39,988 nucleotides of DNA from Prevotella sp. (GTDB lineage: Bacteria; Bacteroidota; Bacteroidia; Bacteroidales; Bacteroidaceae), in NCBI GenBank assembly GCA_016281815.1, contig JAEEJK010000061.1:1-39988 (forward strand). The letters run 5' to 3'. The notes under the pieces were generated by a model. It saw only the letters and a program-made list of their open reading frames with translations. It did not search any database and was not told the origin of the DNA. Of the stretch, positions 8,131-17,728 are shown piece after piece. The translations under genes were made by a program, and so were the position numbers. Numbering within the stretch: position 1 is the first letter of the stretch; each line of letters begins with the position of its first letter.

Positions 8131-8162
8131 TTTTGCTCATAACTTAATTTTTATTAAATTTG
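8131..8162 (+). promoter_or_regulatory. Promoter of the nqr operon
   Basis: TTTTG (8131-8135), a 19-base gap and TAAATTTG (8155-8162) match the Bacteroidetes promoter consensus fully. The predicted leader to the nqrA ATG is about 87 bases. Confidence 0.85.
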
Positions 8163-8254
8163 CAGCGAAATGTGAACGGTCAAGGGATTGCCGTGTGAAT
8201 ATTGTGTTTGCCAAGCATTTGAGAATAGACATATTTCATTAACTTTATTATTAT

Positions 8255-9607
8255 ATGGCTCAAGTAATCAAATTACGAAAAGGCCTTGACATCAACCTCG
8301 CAGGAAAAGCCAGTACCCAAAGGGTGACGGTGAAACCTTCGGGCGAATACGCTTTGGTGCCCAGTGATTTCACGGGAGTAATGCCCAAAGTAGTGGTCCG
8401 GGAGGGAGATCAGGTCAAGGCCGGGGATGCCTTGTTCGTCAACAAGAAATTCCCTGAGGTGGCTTTTGCCTCGCCAGTCAGTGGCACCGTCACGGCGGTG
8501 GTAAGGGGTGAGCGGCGCAAATTGCTGTGCGTGAAGGTGAAGGCCGATGAGAAACAGTCCTATCGGGACTTTGGGGTCAAGGACCCGGCAAAACTCGATG
8601 GGGAAACCGTGGTGAAAGCGTTGCTGGAAGGCGGACTGTTCGGCTACATCAACCAATTGCCCTACGCGGTGTCGACCACACCTGACACCATGCCCAAATC
8701 TATCTTTGTGAGTGCTTTCAGAGACATGCCGCTTTCCGCTGACTTCGACATCGAACTCCAAGGCAACGAGAAGGCTTTCCAAACAGGTCTTTCTGCACTC
8801 AGCCGTGTGGCCAAGACTTATCTTGGCATTTCCAAGTCACAGGCGTCGGGACCCCTCTCCAATATAAAAGATGTGGAGGTGAATGTGTTCGACGGTCCTT
8901 GTCCCGCTGCCAATGTGGGCGTGCAGATCAACCACCTCGACCCGGTCAACAAGGGAGAAGTGGTGTGGACAGTGGATCCCACATCCGTCATTTTTATCGG
9001 CAGACTCTTCGGTGAGGGTAAGGTGGACCTCTGCCGCACCATCGCACTGGCCGGAAGCGAGATGAACAATCCCTGCTATGCCGACGTGATGGTGGGACAA
9101 CCGCTTCGTGATGTGCTCGCAGGCCATTTCGACGGACGGGAGCATGTCCGCCTCATCAGTGGCAATCCGCTCACAGGTACCAAATGCAGCCTCGACGACT
9201 TTGTGGGGGCTCATGCCTCTGAGGTGACCGCCATCCCCGAGGGTGATGACAACGACGAGATCCTGGGATGGATCATGCCCCGCTTCAAGCAGTTCTCTGC
9301 CAACCGCAGTTACTTCTCATGGCTTTTAGGCAAGAACCGTGAGTATACGCTCGATGCCCGCGTCAAGGGCGGGGAGCGCCACATGATCATGAGCGGTGAA
9401 TACGACAGCGTGTTGCCTATGGATATTTATCCCGAGTACCTCATCAAGGCCATTATCACGGGCAACATCGACAAACAGGAACAACTCGGCATCTATGAGG
9501 TCTCCCCGGAGGATTTCGCCTTGGCGGAGTTTGTTGACTCTTCAAAACTCGAGTTGCAGCGCATCGTACGCGAAGGACTCGACCTGCTCAGAAAAGAGAA
9601 CGCGTAA
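8255..9607 (+). CDS. nqrA: Na+-translocating NADH:quinone reductase subunit A
   Basis: A 450-residue cytoplasmic peripheral subunit of the Na+-NQR complex, which oxidises NADH, reduces quinone and exports sodium. The N-terminal part (KLRKGLDINLAGKAS, then a biotinyl/lipoyl-like VREGDQVKAGDALFVNKKFP and FASPVSGTVTAVVRGERRK) and later LISGNPLTGTKC are typical of NqrA. It has no membrane segment, as expected. The length is normal for the family. It is first of six genes in the canonical order nqrABCDEF with very short gaps. The ATG at 8255 follows an AT-rich leader without a clear Shine-Dalgarno sequence. Confidence 0.96.
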   Translation: MAQVIKLRKGLDINLAGKASTQRVTVKPSGEYALVPSDFTGVMPKVVVREGDQVKAGDALFVNKKFPEVAFASPVSGTVTAVVRGERRKLLCVKVKADEKQSYRDFGVKDPAKLDGETVVKALLEGGLFGYINQLPYAVSTTPDTMPKSIFVSAFRDMPLSADFDIELQGNEKAFQTGLSALSRVAKTYLGISKSQASGPLSNIKDVEVNVFDGPCPAANVGVQINHLDPVNKGEVVWTVDPTSVIFIGRLFGEGKVDLCRTIALAGSEMNNPCYADVMVGQPLRDVLAGHFDGREHVRLISGNPLTGTKCSLDDFVGAHASEVTAIPEGDDNDEILGWIMPRFKQFSANRSYFSWLLGKNREYTLDARVKGGERHMIMSGEYDSVLPMDIYPEYLIKAIITGNIDKQEQLGIYEVSPEDFALAEFVDSSKLELQRIVREGLDLLRKENA

Positions 9608-9628
9608 TCACTTAAAGCACTTGGAATT

Positions 9629-10786
9629 ATGTCATTGAGAAATTATCTGAACAAAATCAAACCTGCCTTCGAGGAAGGCGGGAAGTTGCACGCTTTCAGA
9701 AGCGTGTTCGACGGATTCGAGACGTTCCTCTACGTGCCCAACACCACTGCCCGCAGTGGTGCCCATATCCATGATGCCATCGACTCGAAGCGCATCATGA
9801 GTATGGTGGTGATCGCACTCATGCCGGCCATGCTGTTCGGCATGTACAACGTGGGATATCAGAACTATCTCGCTGCAGGCACACTCGATCAGGCAGGGTT
9901 CTGGAGCATCTTCTTCTATGGATTCCTGGCCGTTCTGCCCAAAATCCTGGTCAGTTATATCGTAGGACTGGGCATCGAGTTTGCATGGGCACAGTGGAAA
10001 GGTGAGGAGATCCAGGAGGGCTATCTGGTTTCTGGCATCATTATTCCGCTCATCGTTCCGGTGGGCTGTCCGCTGTGGATACTGGCCATCGCCTGTGCGT
10101 TCGCTGTCATCTTCGCCAAGGAGATTTTCGGCGGAACGGGTATGAACATCTTCAATGTCGCCCTGGTCACACGTGCCTTCCTCTTCTTCTCCTATCCGCA
10201 GAAGATGAGCGGTGACACCGTGTGGGTCGCTTCCGACAAAATCTTCGGATTGGGCAATACCCTTCCCGATTCCTATACCTGCGCCACTCCGCTCGCACAA
10301 GTAGGGCAGGGGACTGAGGTCTCCTCCAACCTTTGCGACATGATCACAGGATTCATTCCTGGTTCCATCGGTGAGACCAGCGTCATCGCCATCGCCCTCG
10401 GTGCCATCCTGCTCCTTTGGACAGGCATCGCTTCGTGGAAGACAATGTTGAGTGTCTTCGTTGGCGGAAGCCTTATGGCTGCCATCTTCGAGGCTGTGGG
10501 CATGACCACCATCCCGTTCTACGAGCATCTCGTACTGGGTGGCTTCGCCTTCGGTGCTGTCTTCATGGCCACCGACCCAGTCACCAGTGCTCGCACCGAA
10601 TGTGGCAAGTGGGTCTATGGCTTCCTCATCGGTGTCATGGCCATCATCATCCGTGTGATGAACCCGGGCTATCCCGAGGGTATGATGCTCGCCATCCTCT
10701 TCATGAACATGTTCGCACCGCTCATCGACCATTGTGTGGTGCAGCGCAATGTCTCCAAGCGTATGAAACGTATCACCTCTAAATAA
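9629..10786 (+). CDS. nqrB: Na+-translocating NADH:quinone reductase subunit B
   Basis: A 385-residue integral membrane subunit carrying a covalently bound FMN and part of the sodium path. Many membrane segments are visible from about residue 55 onward (for example MSMVVIALMPAMLFGMY and LVSGIIIPLIVPVGCPLWIL). The conserved FGGTGMNIFNVALVTRAFLFF and the C-terminal FMNMFAPLIDHCVVQRN identify NqrB. The expected flavin-attachment threonine is T220 in DSYTCATPL, where the usual glycine of the S/T-G-A-T motif is a cysteine. The gene lies 21 bases after nqrA and 3 bases before nqrC. Confidence 0.96.
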   Translation: MSLRNYLNKIKPAFEEGGKLHAFRSVFDGFETFLYVPNTTARSGAHIHDAIDSKRIMSMVVIALMPAMLFGMYNVGYQNYLAAGTLDQAGFWSIFFYGFLAVLPKILVSYIVGLGIEFAWAQWKGEEIQEGYLVSGIIIPLIVPVGCPLWILAIACAFAVIFAKEIFGGTGMNIFNVALVTRAFLFFSYPQKMSGDTVWVASDKIFGLGNTLPDSYTCATPLAQVGQGTEVSSNLCDMITGFIPGSIGETSVIAIALGAILLLWTGIASWKTMLSVFVGGSLMAAIFEAVGMTTIPFYEHLVLGGFAFGAVFMATDPVTSARTECGKWVYGFLIGVMAIIIRVMNPGYPEGMMLAILFMNMFAPLIDHCVVQRNVSKRMKRITSK

Positions 10787-10789
10787 TAT

Positions 10790-11536
10790 ATGACTATGGC
10801 AAATGATACAAAGAAGGGATTGAACACCAATTCAAATACCTACACCATTATCTATTCGGCCATCATGGTCATTATCGTGGCCTTCCTGCTTGCCTTTGTC
10901 TATCAGATGCTCAAGGACAGACAGGATGCCAACGTGGCGCTCGACAAGAAAAAGCAAATCCTCTACGCTCTCAACATCAGAGGACTGAGCGACAGCGAGG
11001 CGGCTGCCAAATATAATGAGGTGGTGCTCAGCGATGTCATCCTCAATGATGACGGAGTTGCTACACCCAACGACCATGAAGGCGCTGAGAACAACGGATT
11101 CCTGCTCAACAGTGCTGACTACAAGAATGGCGACCTGGTCGTCTATTTCTGCAAAGTCGACGGTGAGGACAAATATGTCGTGCCTGTCTATGGAATGGGC
11201 CTCTGGGGACCTATCAATGGTTATGTGGCCGTTAATGCCGACGGAAACACCATTTATGGGGCTTATTTCAATCATGAGGGTGAAACTGCCGGCCTCGGTG
11301 CAGAGATCAAGGACAGCAAGGAATGGCAGGAGCGCTTCCAAGGCAAGAAGATCTATGCCGAGGGCAGCGACGATGTCGCCTTGTCTGTGGAAAAGAATGT
11401 CAGCAACCCGGCCAGTGAGGTGGATGCCGTCACCGGTGCCACGCTCACCTCAAATGGTGTGCGCGACATGCTCAAGGAGGGCTTTGCCAAATATGCCGTA
11501 TACTTCAAGTCACTTCAAAATAACGGAGAACAATAG
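10790..11536 (+). CDS. nqrC: Na+-translocating NADH:quinone reductase subunit C
   Basis: A 248-residue subunit with one N-terminal membrane helix (about residues 20-41, YTIIYSAIMVIIVAFLLAFVY) and a periplasmic FMN-binding domain. The attachment motif is intact: T215-G-A-T218 in VDAVTGATLTSNGV, with T218 the flavinylated residue expected to be modified by an ApbE-type transferase, which is not present in the window. GMGLWGPINGYVAV and GETAGLGAEI are also family signatures. Two possible starts, at 10790 and 10796, differ by two codons. Confidence 0.96.
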   Translation: MTMANDTKKGLNTNSNTYTIIYSAIMVIIVAFLLAFVYQMLKDRQDANVALDKKKQILYALNIRGLSDSEAAAKYNEVVLSDVILNDDGVATPNDHEGAENNGFLLNSADYKNGDLVVYFCKVDGEDKYVVPVYGMGLWGPINGYVAVNADGNTIYGAYFNHEGETAGLGAEIKDSKEWQERFQGKKIYAEGSDDVALSVEKNVSNPASEVDAVTGATLTSNGVRDMLKEGFAKYAVYFKSLQNNGEQ

Positions 11537-11538
11537 AT

Positions 11539-12168
11539 ATGAGTAAACTGTTTTCAAAGGAGAACAAAGAGGCTTTTGCCAAACCGCTCAACCTCGACCA
11601 TCCCATCCTCATTCAGGTGCTGGGCATCTGTTCCGCGCTGGCTGTCACGTCACAACTCAAGCCGGCCATCGTCATGGGACTCGCCGTCACCATCATCACG
11701 GCTTTCTCCAACGTCATTATATCTTTGATACGTAACACCATCCCCAACCGCATCAGAATCATCGTGCAACTGGTGGTGGTGGCCACGCTCGTCACCATCG
11801 TCAGCCAGGTGCTCAAGGCTTTCGCCTACGATGTGAGCGTGCAACTCTCTGTTTATGTGGGACTCATCATCACCAACTGCATCCTGATGGGACGACTCGA
11901 GGCTTTCGCCATGATGAACAAGCCTTGGCCAAGTTTCCTCGACGGTGTGGGCAACGGACTGGGCTATGCGATGATTCTTGTCATCGTGGGCGCTTTGCGC
12001 GAATTGCTCGGACGTGGCACATTGCTCGGGTTCCAAATCATCCCGCAGGCTGTGTATGATGCCGGATATATCAATAATGGAATGATGACCATGCCGGCCA
12101 TGGCGCTCATCCTGCTCGGATGTGTCATCTGGGTACATAGGGCTTACTTTTACAAGGAGGAGAAATGA
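11539..12168 (+). CDS. nqrD: Na+-translocating NADH:quinone reductase subunit D
   Basis: A 209-residue integral membrane subunit with about six helices, related to RnfE. Signatures include [19 protein letters not shown] near the start, [24 protein letters not shown] in the middle, and the charged [16 protein letters not shown]. Together with NqrE it holds the iron centre in the membrane. The ATG at 11539 begins two bases after the nqrC stop, and its TGA overlaps the nqrE start (ATGA). Confidence 0.96.
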   Translation: MSKLFSKENKEAFAKPLNLDHPILIQVLGICSALAVTSQLKPAIVMGLAVTIITAFSNVIISLIRNTIPNRIRIIVQLVVVATLVTIVSQVLKAFAYDVSVQLSVYVGLIITNCILMGRLEAFAMMNKPWPSFLDGVGNGLGYAMILVIVGALRELLGRGTLLGFQIIPQAVYDAGYINNGMMTMPAMALILLGCVIWVHRAYFYKEEK

Positions 12169-12797
12169 TTATGGAACATCTCGTTAGTTTGTTTTTCAGG
12201 TCGATCTTCGTCGACAACATGATTTTCGCGTTCTTCCTTGGAATGTGCTCCTTCCTGGCCGTTTCAAAGAACGTCAAGACTTCACTCGGACTCGGACTCG
12301 CCGTCACTTTCGTGCTGCTGGTCACCGTCCCGGTCGACTATCTGCTCCAGACCAAAGTGCTGGGTCCCGACTGCCTCATCCCGGGCGTCGACCTCTCTTA
12401 TCTCAGTTTCATCCTCTTCATCGCCGTCATTGCAGGCATGGTGCAACTGGTGGAGATGACCGTCGAGAAGTATTCACCGTCGCTCTATGCGGCACTGGGT
12501 ATCTTCCTGCCGCTCATCGCTGTCAACTGTGCCATCATGGGCGCGTCGCTCTTCATGCAGCAGCGCATCAACCTCGACCCGTCGAGTTCGCAGTATATCG
12601 GCAGCCTGCTCGATGCGCTCGTCTATGCGCTCGGCAGCGGCATCGGATGGACGCTGGCCATCGTGGCCATGGGTGCCATCAGGGAGAAGATGGAGTACAG
12701 CGATGTGCCTGAGCCCCTGCGCGGACTGGGCATCACGTTCATTACCGTAGGCCTCATGGCTCTGGCCATGATGTGCTTCTCAGGTCTTAACATCTAA
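12165..12797 (+). CDS. nqrE: Na+-translocating NADH:quinone reductase subunit E
   Basis: A 210-residue integral membrane subunit related to RnfA and in inverted topology to NqrD. Signatures: [20 protein letters not shown] with the conserved cysteine of the membrane iron site, [20 protein letters not shown] with the second such cysteine, and [20 protein letters not shown]. The start chosen (12165) follows AAGGAGGAG inside the end of nqrD; an ATG two codons later is also possible. Confidence 0.96.
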   Translation: MIMEHLVSLFFRSIFVDNMIFAFFLGMCSFLAVSKNVKTSLGLGLAVTFVLLVTVPVDYLLQTKVLGPDCLIPGVDLSYLSFILFIAVIAGMVQLVEMTVEKYSPSLYAALGIFLPLIAVNCAIMGASLFMQQRINLDPSSSQYIGSLLDALVYALGSGIGWTLAIVAMGAIREKMEYSDVPEPLRGLGITFITVGLMALAMMCFSGLNI

Positions 12798-12816
12798 AGA
12801 AAGGAGGATAAGAATT

Positions 12817-14085
12817 ATGTTTCAATTTATTTTAGCAAGTATAGGAGTTTTCCTTGTTATCATTCTCCTTTTGGTCATCATTTTGCTGGTGGCGAAGAAA
12901 TACCTGTCGCCAAGTGGCAATGTCAACATTCTCATCAATGGCGACAAGACCATCTCAGTGGGGCAGGGCAGCAGCCTCATGACCACACTCAATGAGAACG
13001 GCATCTTCCTGCCATCGGCTTGCGGCGGAAAGGCTTCGTGCGGACAGTGCAAGGTGCAGGTGCTGGAAGGTGGCGGCGAGATCCTCGACTCAGAAAAGCC
13101 GCACTTCACACGCAAGGAAATCAAGGACCATTGGCGTCTCGGATGCCAGTGCAAAGTGAAGGGTGACCTCAAAATCAAGGTGCCCGAGAGTGTGCTGGGT
13201 GTCAAGGAATGGGAGTGCACCGTCATCTCCAACAAAAACGTGTCGTCGTTTATCAAGGAGTTCATTGTCGCATTGCCTCCGGGTGAGCACATGGACTTCA
13301 TCCCAGGCTCGTATGCCCAGATCAAGATTCCGGCATACGACTGCATTGACTACGACAAGGATTTCGACAAGGAGGACATCGGAAAGGATTATATCGGTTC
13401 GTGGGAGCACTTCAACATCTTCTCGCTGAAGGCACACAACCCGGAGCCTACCATCCGTGCCTACTCCATGGCGAATTACCCGGCCGAGGGCGACCGCATC
13501 ACACTGACCGTGCGTATTGCCACCACACCGTTCAAGCCGAAACCGGAGGTGGGATTCCAGGATGTGCCCACGGGCATCGCCTCTTCCTACATCTTCTCGC
13601 GCAAACCGGGCGACAAGGTGATCATGAGCGGTCCCTATGGTGACTTCCATCCTATCTTCGACTCCAAGAAGGAGATGATTTGGGTAGGTGGTGGTGCCGG
13701 TATGGCTCCTCTACGCGCTCAGATCATGCACATGACGAAAACCTTGCAGACACGCGACCGTGAGATGCATTTCTTCTACGGGGCAAGGGCACTGGTAGAG
13801 GCTTTCTTCATTGAGGACTTCCTCGCACTGGAGAAGGAATTCCCCAACTTCCATTTCCACCTCGCACTCGACCGTCCTGACCCTGCAGCAGATGAGGCTG
13901 GCGTGAAATACACAGCCGGATTCGTACATCAGGTGATGTATGAGACCTATCTCAAGGACCATGAGGCTCCTGAGGATATCGAGTACTACATGTGCGGTCC
14001 GGGACCCATGTCCAAGGCCGTTCAGGGAATGCTCGATTCGTTGGGCGTTGAGCCTGAGAGCATCATGTTCGACAATTTCGGATAA
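12817..14085 (+). CDS. nqrF: Na+-translocating NADH:quinone reductase subunit F
   Basis: A 422-residue electron-input subunit. A single N-terminal helix (about 4-26) anchors it. A plant-type 2Fe-2S ferredoxin domain follows with CGGKASCGQC and a fourth cysteine in RLGCQCKV. A ferredoxin-reductase module has the FAD motif RAYSMANYP, the NADH-binding GGGAGMAPLRAQ, and the C-terminal YMCGPGPM and FDNFG. This subunit takes hydride from NADH and passes electrons inward. It follows nqrE by 19 bases after AAAGGAGG and is the last gene before the terminator. Confidence 0.97.
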   Translation: MFQFILASIGVFLVIILLLVIILLVAKKYLSPSGNVNILINGDKTISVGQGSSLMTTLNENGIFLPSACGGKASCGQCKVQVLEGGGEILDSEKPHFTRKEIKDHWRLGCQCKVKGDLKIKVPESVLGVKEWECTVISNKNVSSFIKEFIVALPPGEHMDFIPGSYAQIKIPAYDCIDYDKDFDKEDIGKDYIGSWEHFNIFSLKAHNPEPTIRAYSMANYPAEGDRITLTVRIATTPFKPKPEVGFQDVPTGIASSYIFSRKPGDKVIMSGPYGDFHPIFDSKKEMIWVGGGAGMAPLRAQIMHMTKTLQTRDREMHFFYGARALVEAFFIEDFLALEKEFPNFHFHLALDRPDPAADEAGVKYTAGFVHQVMYETYLKDHEAPEDIEYYMCGPGPMSKAVQGMLDSLGVEPESIMFDNFG

Positions 14086-14089
14086 AGAC

Positions 14090-14124
14090 AAATGGCTTCG
14101 GATTTTCCGAAGCCATTTGCTTTA
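14090..14124 (+). terminator. Terminator of the nqr operon
   Basis: A perfect 12-pair stem (AAATGGCTTCGG at 14090-14101 with CCGAAGCCATTT at 14107-14118) closes a 5-base loop and begins five bases after the nqrF stop; the T-tail is short. Confidence 0.85.
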
Positions 14125-14345
14125 TAAGCCTTTGTACCTTTGTGTTGAAATGCCTTGAAAACCTTCACATGGTAATGCTCGTCGCCATGAACGAATTTCT
14201 CGCTGTTCGGGGCCATAATCAATGTGATTCTTTTTCTCATCGACATCACTAAACCGCCACAAATAAAAAGCACAGCCTCTGTGATCACAGGGGCTGTGCT
14301 TCTGAAAATTCTTGTGGTTTCTTACAGTTGATCCCAACCTGAATG
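14125..14345. other. Convergent intergenic region between nqrF and the BspA-like gene
   Basis: No gene is supported here. Two octamer-like units (CCTTTGTA, CCTTTGTG; 14129-14144) and the minus-strand terminator at 14262-14302 are the only structures I see. A minus-strand open frame across the region has no signal, ribosome site or recognisable motif. Confidence 0.55.
14262..14302 (-). terminator. Terminator of the hydrolase/BspA operon
   Basis: A long stem (AAGCACAGCC at 14268-14277 pairing with GGCTGTGCTT at 14292-14301, continuing into a palindromic TGTGATCACA centre) is followed on the minus strand by TTTTTATTT. It ends the minus-strand transcript coming from 14457. Confidence 0.9.
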
Positions 14346-14456
14346 TCATTCCTCAACATCCCAGAGGTTGCTTTCACCAGCCCTGGCTGGACCACTGCCA
14401 CAGCCGCCATAGCCGATGGGTGCATCGTCGAGGTTGGTCACCACATTGAAGGATTT
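14346..14456 (-). other. In-frame coding-like extension after the TAG of the BspA-like gene
   Basis: Directly after the TAG (14457-14459) the same frame stays open for 36 codons to a TGA (14346-14348). The text is protein-like, contains NVVTNLDDAPIGYGGCGSGP and ends NLWDVEE. The second stop lies 45 bases from the terminator stem, against 156 bases for the TAG. It may be the original C-terminus cut off by a recent nonsense change, a readthrough product, or coincidence. Confidence 0.45.
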
Positions 14457-17400
14457 CTAATTGCCATTGAAAATCATGTTCACCAATACCATCACATCGG
14501 TCACGGTGATTTTTCCATCTCCGTTGGTATCGGCATTCTCCTCGATGAAAATCTCATTGACATGGCCCAAGATATGGTTGACCAACAGCATCACGTCGGT
14601 TACTGTAATTGCCCAGTCACCGTTCACGTCGCCAAGATATACTAACTTTGTCACCATCTGTGTGGCCTCATGGGCTGCATTGGCCTGGAAATAAGCACGG
14701 AAAGGGCCTACGCAGGCATCTGCCACACCCTGAGCCACCTTGTGCCAGTTGCCATCGCTCTGCAGTATGTAGGCGGGCTTGTTGGCGTCGGCACAGAGTT
14801 GGGCATTGGAGATGGTCTCGTTACTGCCCTTGAAGTCAAAGCCGGAGATGGTTGTGGTTTTCAAATTTGGAACAGGGATTTCAACGGTTTCAGTATTGCT
14901 GAGACTCACCTCGCCATCACCATCTACTACTACATAATAAGGTGTATAGGCAGTCATCGTCTTGCTTTCCACCTCTTTGAAGGTGACAGTGGTGATGCCC
15001 TCGGTAGTCTCTACCGCCGTTGGGGCATAGACCTTCGCATTAGTGGCGGTAAGCGTCAGGTCGTAGGGCAGGCAGACGGTGTAGCCGCAGCGCTGGAACT
15101 TGTAGCCCGACTCAGTGAAGACGGGAGTGGCCTGAAGTGTGCGGTTGTAGGTGATGCCATTTGTTGCCGTGATGGCCACAGGAGGATTGAAGTCCCAGCC
15201 GTCGGTCAGGATGATGCTGTTGGCCGTGCCTTCAATCACGATGTTAGGTTCGTTGGCAGCAACTGTGTGTCCGGATGGCAGATAGACGATGGTGCTCTGG
15301 CTAAGTCCGTAGAACGGAGAGTTGGGGTCGTGGCGGTCGGCGGTGTAGGTGGTGGCTGTTCCCGACTCCAAGTCGATGGCTGTAATGGAGGCCATGTTGA
15401 TATAGCGCAGGTTGGTAGCCCCATTGAAGGCACCCTTGCCCAACTCATATTTGTTGTACGAGGGTAATGTAATACTTGTCAATCCTGTGCAACCAGCGAA
15501 ACAGTCGGGGAAGATTTTTACATTTTTTTTACTCGTACTAGCTTGATTTATTATGTAATCGCCAGTCTTTCCAGCTGCACAGGCAATGACGAACATGATA
15601 TCGGTGTTGTGCATCAAGACGCCATCCTCGCAATAATAGGAGTTGTCGTTGGGATTGCCATCTGTCGTTTTCAGAGTAGTCAACTTGGGGCAGTAGGCAA
15701 TGAAGTTGTCATCATGATGGGCAAATTTCTTGCCTATGCTGAACGACGTGAGGTTGTCGCAGCCACGGAAGGCGCGGGCATGTACATACTCCACGGCATC
15801 AGGCAGGACGACTTCGGTCAGGGCGTCGCAATCCTCGAAGGCACTCGCGCCGATGTCTGTCACGTTGCTGCCGATGGTGAGCGTCTGCAGGGTGCTGTTG
15901 CCCTTGAATACCTCGGGAAGGATGGCGGTGACAGGCTTGCCGCTGTAGGTGTCGGGGATGGTGAGTGTTGTGGCCTCACCCTCGTAGGCACACACCTCGA
16001 AGGCCGTAGGATTGGCGGGCGTGCCCACCGGGGTATAGACCAGACCGTTGTCGGATTTCCATAACACCATATGGTTCATGTACATATCCTTCAGCGTGGT
16101 AGGAATGGGATAGTCGATATGGTTCCCTGTGAAGTAGGTCCAGTCATCGCCCAATTGCGCCTTGGCAGCATCGCCCGTCATGAGGGCTTCTGTGTCAAAT
16201 GCCTTGTTTCCGCTTTGCGTGAGTTTGACATATTCGTTTTCCGTTATTGCGCCAACGGTATTGATGTCGCTGCCAGAAGTCCAGTAGGCGCAGTTGGTGA
16301 TGATATTGTTGCGTGGCTCTTGATCTTGCACCTTGCTATCCACCTCGCCTATCACATATCCAAACTTCATTTCTTTTGAACCGCTTTGCGTCAGCGTGTT
16401 CCTAGCCATACACCTGTTGACGGTGGCCCTTACAGCATAGCCGATGATGCCTCCCAAAGGACAGCCCTTGGTTTTGTTGGTCTGGATATGGTGCGACGCC
16501 GCGCAGTCGCTGACGGTCACATCGAAGTAGGCCTCGCCCAAAATGCCGCCACTCCGTAACACTGTGCCCTTGATGACACCGCTGAACACGCAGCGCTCGA
16601 TGACGGACTTGGAATAGGCAAAGCCCACGATGCCGCCACAGTACAGGTCTCCATTCACCGTGTAATAGTCATCGCCAGAGTCAGTGCCAGTGACGAGCAC
16701 GTCGCTGATGCGCATATCATTAAGTGCACAGCCCAGCAGGGTTCCCACATAATCATGACCATAAACCTTCGGATTGAGCAGGTGCAGGTTATAAATGGTG
16801 GCATGTCTGGCATAGCCGAAGAGTCCGACATTGTCTTCTTCCGGCCGATTGATGCAGAGGTTCTGGATGGTATGGCCTCCGCCGTCGAACACTCCGTCGA
16901 AGGGATTGCTCTCGGTGCCGATGGGCGTCCAGTTGGTTTCCGATGCCAAGTCAATGTCGGCCGTGAGTACCACCGAATTGTTTGAACTTCCTTTATATTG
17001 ATCTCCATTGTTCACGGCATTGCGGAAAGCCTTCAACTCATCCAGCGACCCTATAGTCTGCGGCTCGTCGGTCAGTTCATAGATGCGGTTGAAGGCCTCC
17101 TGCCAGCCCACTATTTCTTTGGCTTTTGTCTGAGTGCCGTCGAACTTGGTGCTCAGATAGCTGTCTGTGGCGCCGCTGGGTACGTAGAGTATGCGCGTAG
17201 CAGCCATCTTCTCCATGCTTTTCGTCGTGCCGAGCGCGGCAAACACGTCGTTCCACAGCCATGTGGGAGCTGTGGTGGCCAAACACTTCACGTTGCGCAG
17301 CGATGCCAACTCCGAGAAGGCTCCAGAGCCGATGGTCTTCAGGGTGGAGGGCAGCACGACATTGGTCAGCTTAGAACAGCCCACAAAGGCGAAGTCGCCA

Positions 17401-17723
17401 ATATGCTCCACGCCCTCCTCAATGGTGACTTTGGTAATTCCTGTGCAGAAGCGAAAGGCCATGGGGCCCACTTTCACCTTCCACGTGTGCCCCCCTTCGG
17501 TATAGGTGCTGGGAATGACTATCTCTCCCTCCTCATAATGCGAGATACAAGCATTGAGGCCATTGCCCAGCGATACGGTATTGTCGTCGGTGTCGAAGGT
17601 GCCCACCACATGGTATAAAGTGTTTTCGTTGAGCGTCAACGTCATCCATCCATGATAACGGTAGGCAGATGCTGACAGCGAGAGCAGGCACACAAGAACT
17701 AGCGTAATATATTTCTTTGTCAT
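14457..17723 (-). CDS. Secreted BspA-type LRR / GLUG / dockerin-like surface protein
   Basis: A 1088-residue exported protein from the ATG at 17723 (MTKKYITLVLVCLLSLSASA gives a clear signal peptide; starts further upstream lie in repeat sequence and inside the preceding gene). Visible order: BspA-type LRR_5 repeats near the N-terminus (VTIEEGVEHIGDFAFVGCSK), a GLUG-like beta-helix region (about 210-470, with GGGHTIQNLCI, VGLFGYA and GGIVGFAYS), a second LRR_5 block (about 590-770, LTIGSNVTDIGASAFEDC), a beta-rich region, and two dockerin-like calcium motifs at the end (GDVNGDWAITVTDVMLLVN; DTNGDGKITVTDVMVLVN). BspA repeats usually mediate adhesion. The frame continues past the TAG stop with protein-like sequence. 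It is last in a probable three-gene operon. Confidence 0.88.
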   Translation of the reverse strand: MTKKYITLVLVCLLSLSASAYRYHGWMTLTLNENTLYHVVGTFDTDDNTVSLGNGLNACISHYEEGEIVIPSTYTEGGHTWKVKVGPMAFRFCTGITKVTIEEGVEHIGDFAFVGCSKLTNVVLPSTLKTIGSGAFSELASLRNVKCLATTAPTWLWNDVFAALGTTKSMEKMAATRILYVPSGATDSYLSTKFDGTQTKAKEIVGWQEAFNRIYELTDEPQTIGSLDELKAFRNAVNNGDQYKGSSNNSVVLTADIDLASETNWTPIGTESNPFDGVFDGGGHTIQNLCINRPEEDNVGLFGYARHATIYNLHLLNPKVYGHDYVGTLLGCALNDMRISDVLVTGTDSGDDYYTVNGDLYCGGIVGFAYSKSVIERCVFSGVIKGTVLRSGGILGEAYFDVTVSDCAASHHIQTNKTKGCPLGGIIGYAVRATVNRCMARNTLTQSGSKEMKFGYVIGEVDSKVQDQEPRNNIITNCAYWTSGSDINTVGAITENEYVKLTQSGNKAFDTEALMTGDAAKAQLGDDWTYFTGNHIDYPIPTTLKDMYMNHMVLWKSDNGLVYTPVGTPANPTAFEVCAYEGEATTLTIPDTYSGKPVTAILPEVFKGNSTLQTLTIGSNVTDIGASAFEDCDALTEVVLPDAVEYVHARAFRGCDNLTSFSIGKKFAHHDDNFIAYCPKLTTLKTTDGNPNDNSYYCEDGVLMHNTDIMFVIACAAGKTGDYIINQASTSKKNVKIFPDCFAGCTGLTSITLPSYNKYELGKGAFNGATNLRYINMASITAIDLESGTATTYTADRHDPNSPFYGLSQSTIVYLPSGHTVAANEPNIVIEGTANSIILTDGWDFNPPVAITATNGITYNRTLQATPVFTESGYKFQRCGYTVCLPYDLTLTATNAKVYAPTAVETTEGITTVTFKEVESKTMTAYTPYYVVVDGDGEVSLSNTETVEIPVPNLKTTTISGFDFKGSNETISNAQLCADANKPAYILQSDGNWHKVAQGVADACVGPFRAYFQANAAHEATQMVTKLVYLGDVNGDWAITVTDVMLLVNHILGHVNEIFIEENADTNGDGKITVTDVMVLVNMIFNGN

Positions 17724-17728
17724 ATCTA

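Noticed and set aside
9632..10732. Long minus-strand open frame opposite nqrB
   Set aside because: Its histidine/aspartate-rich translation is typical of antisense to membrane-protein codons; nqrB is certain from motifs and operon order.
14022..14288. Small minus-strand gene between nqrF and the BspA-like gene
   Set aside because: The frame overlaps the nqrF end and both terminators, has no ribosome site or recognisable motif, and its hydrophobic start derives from the terminator hairpin.
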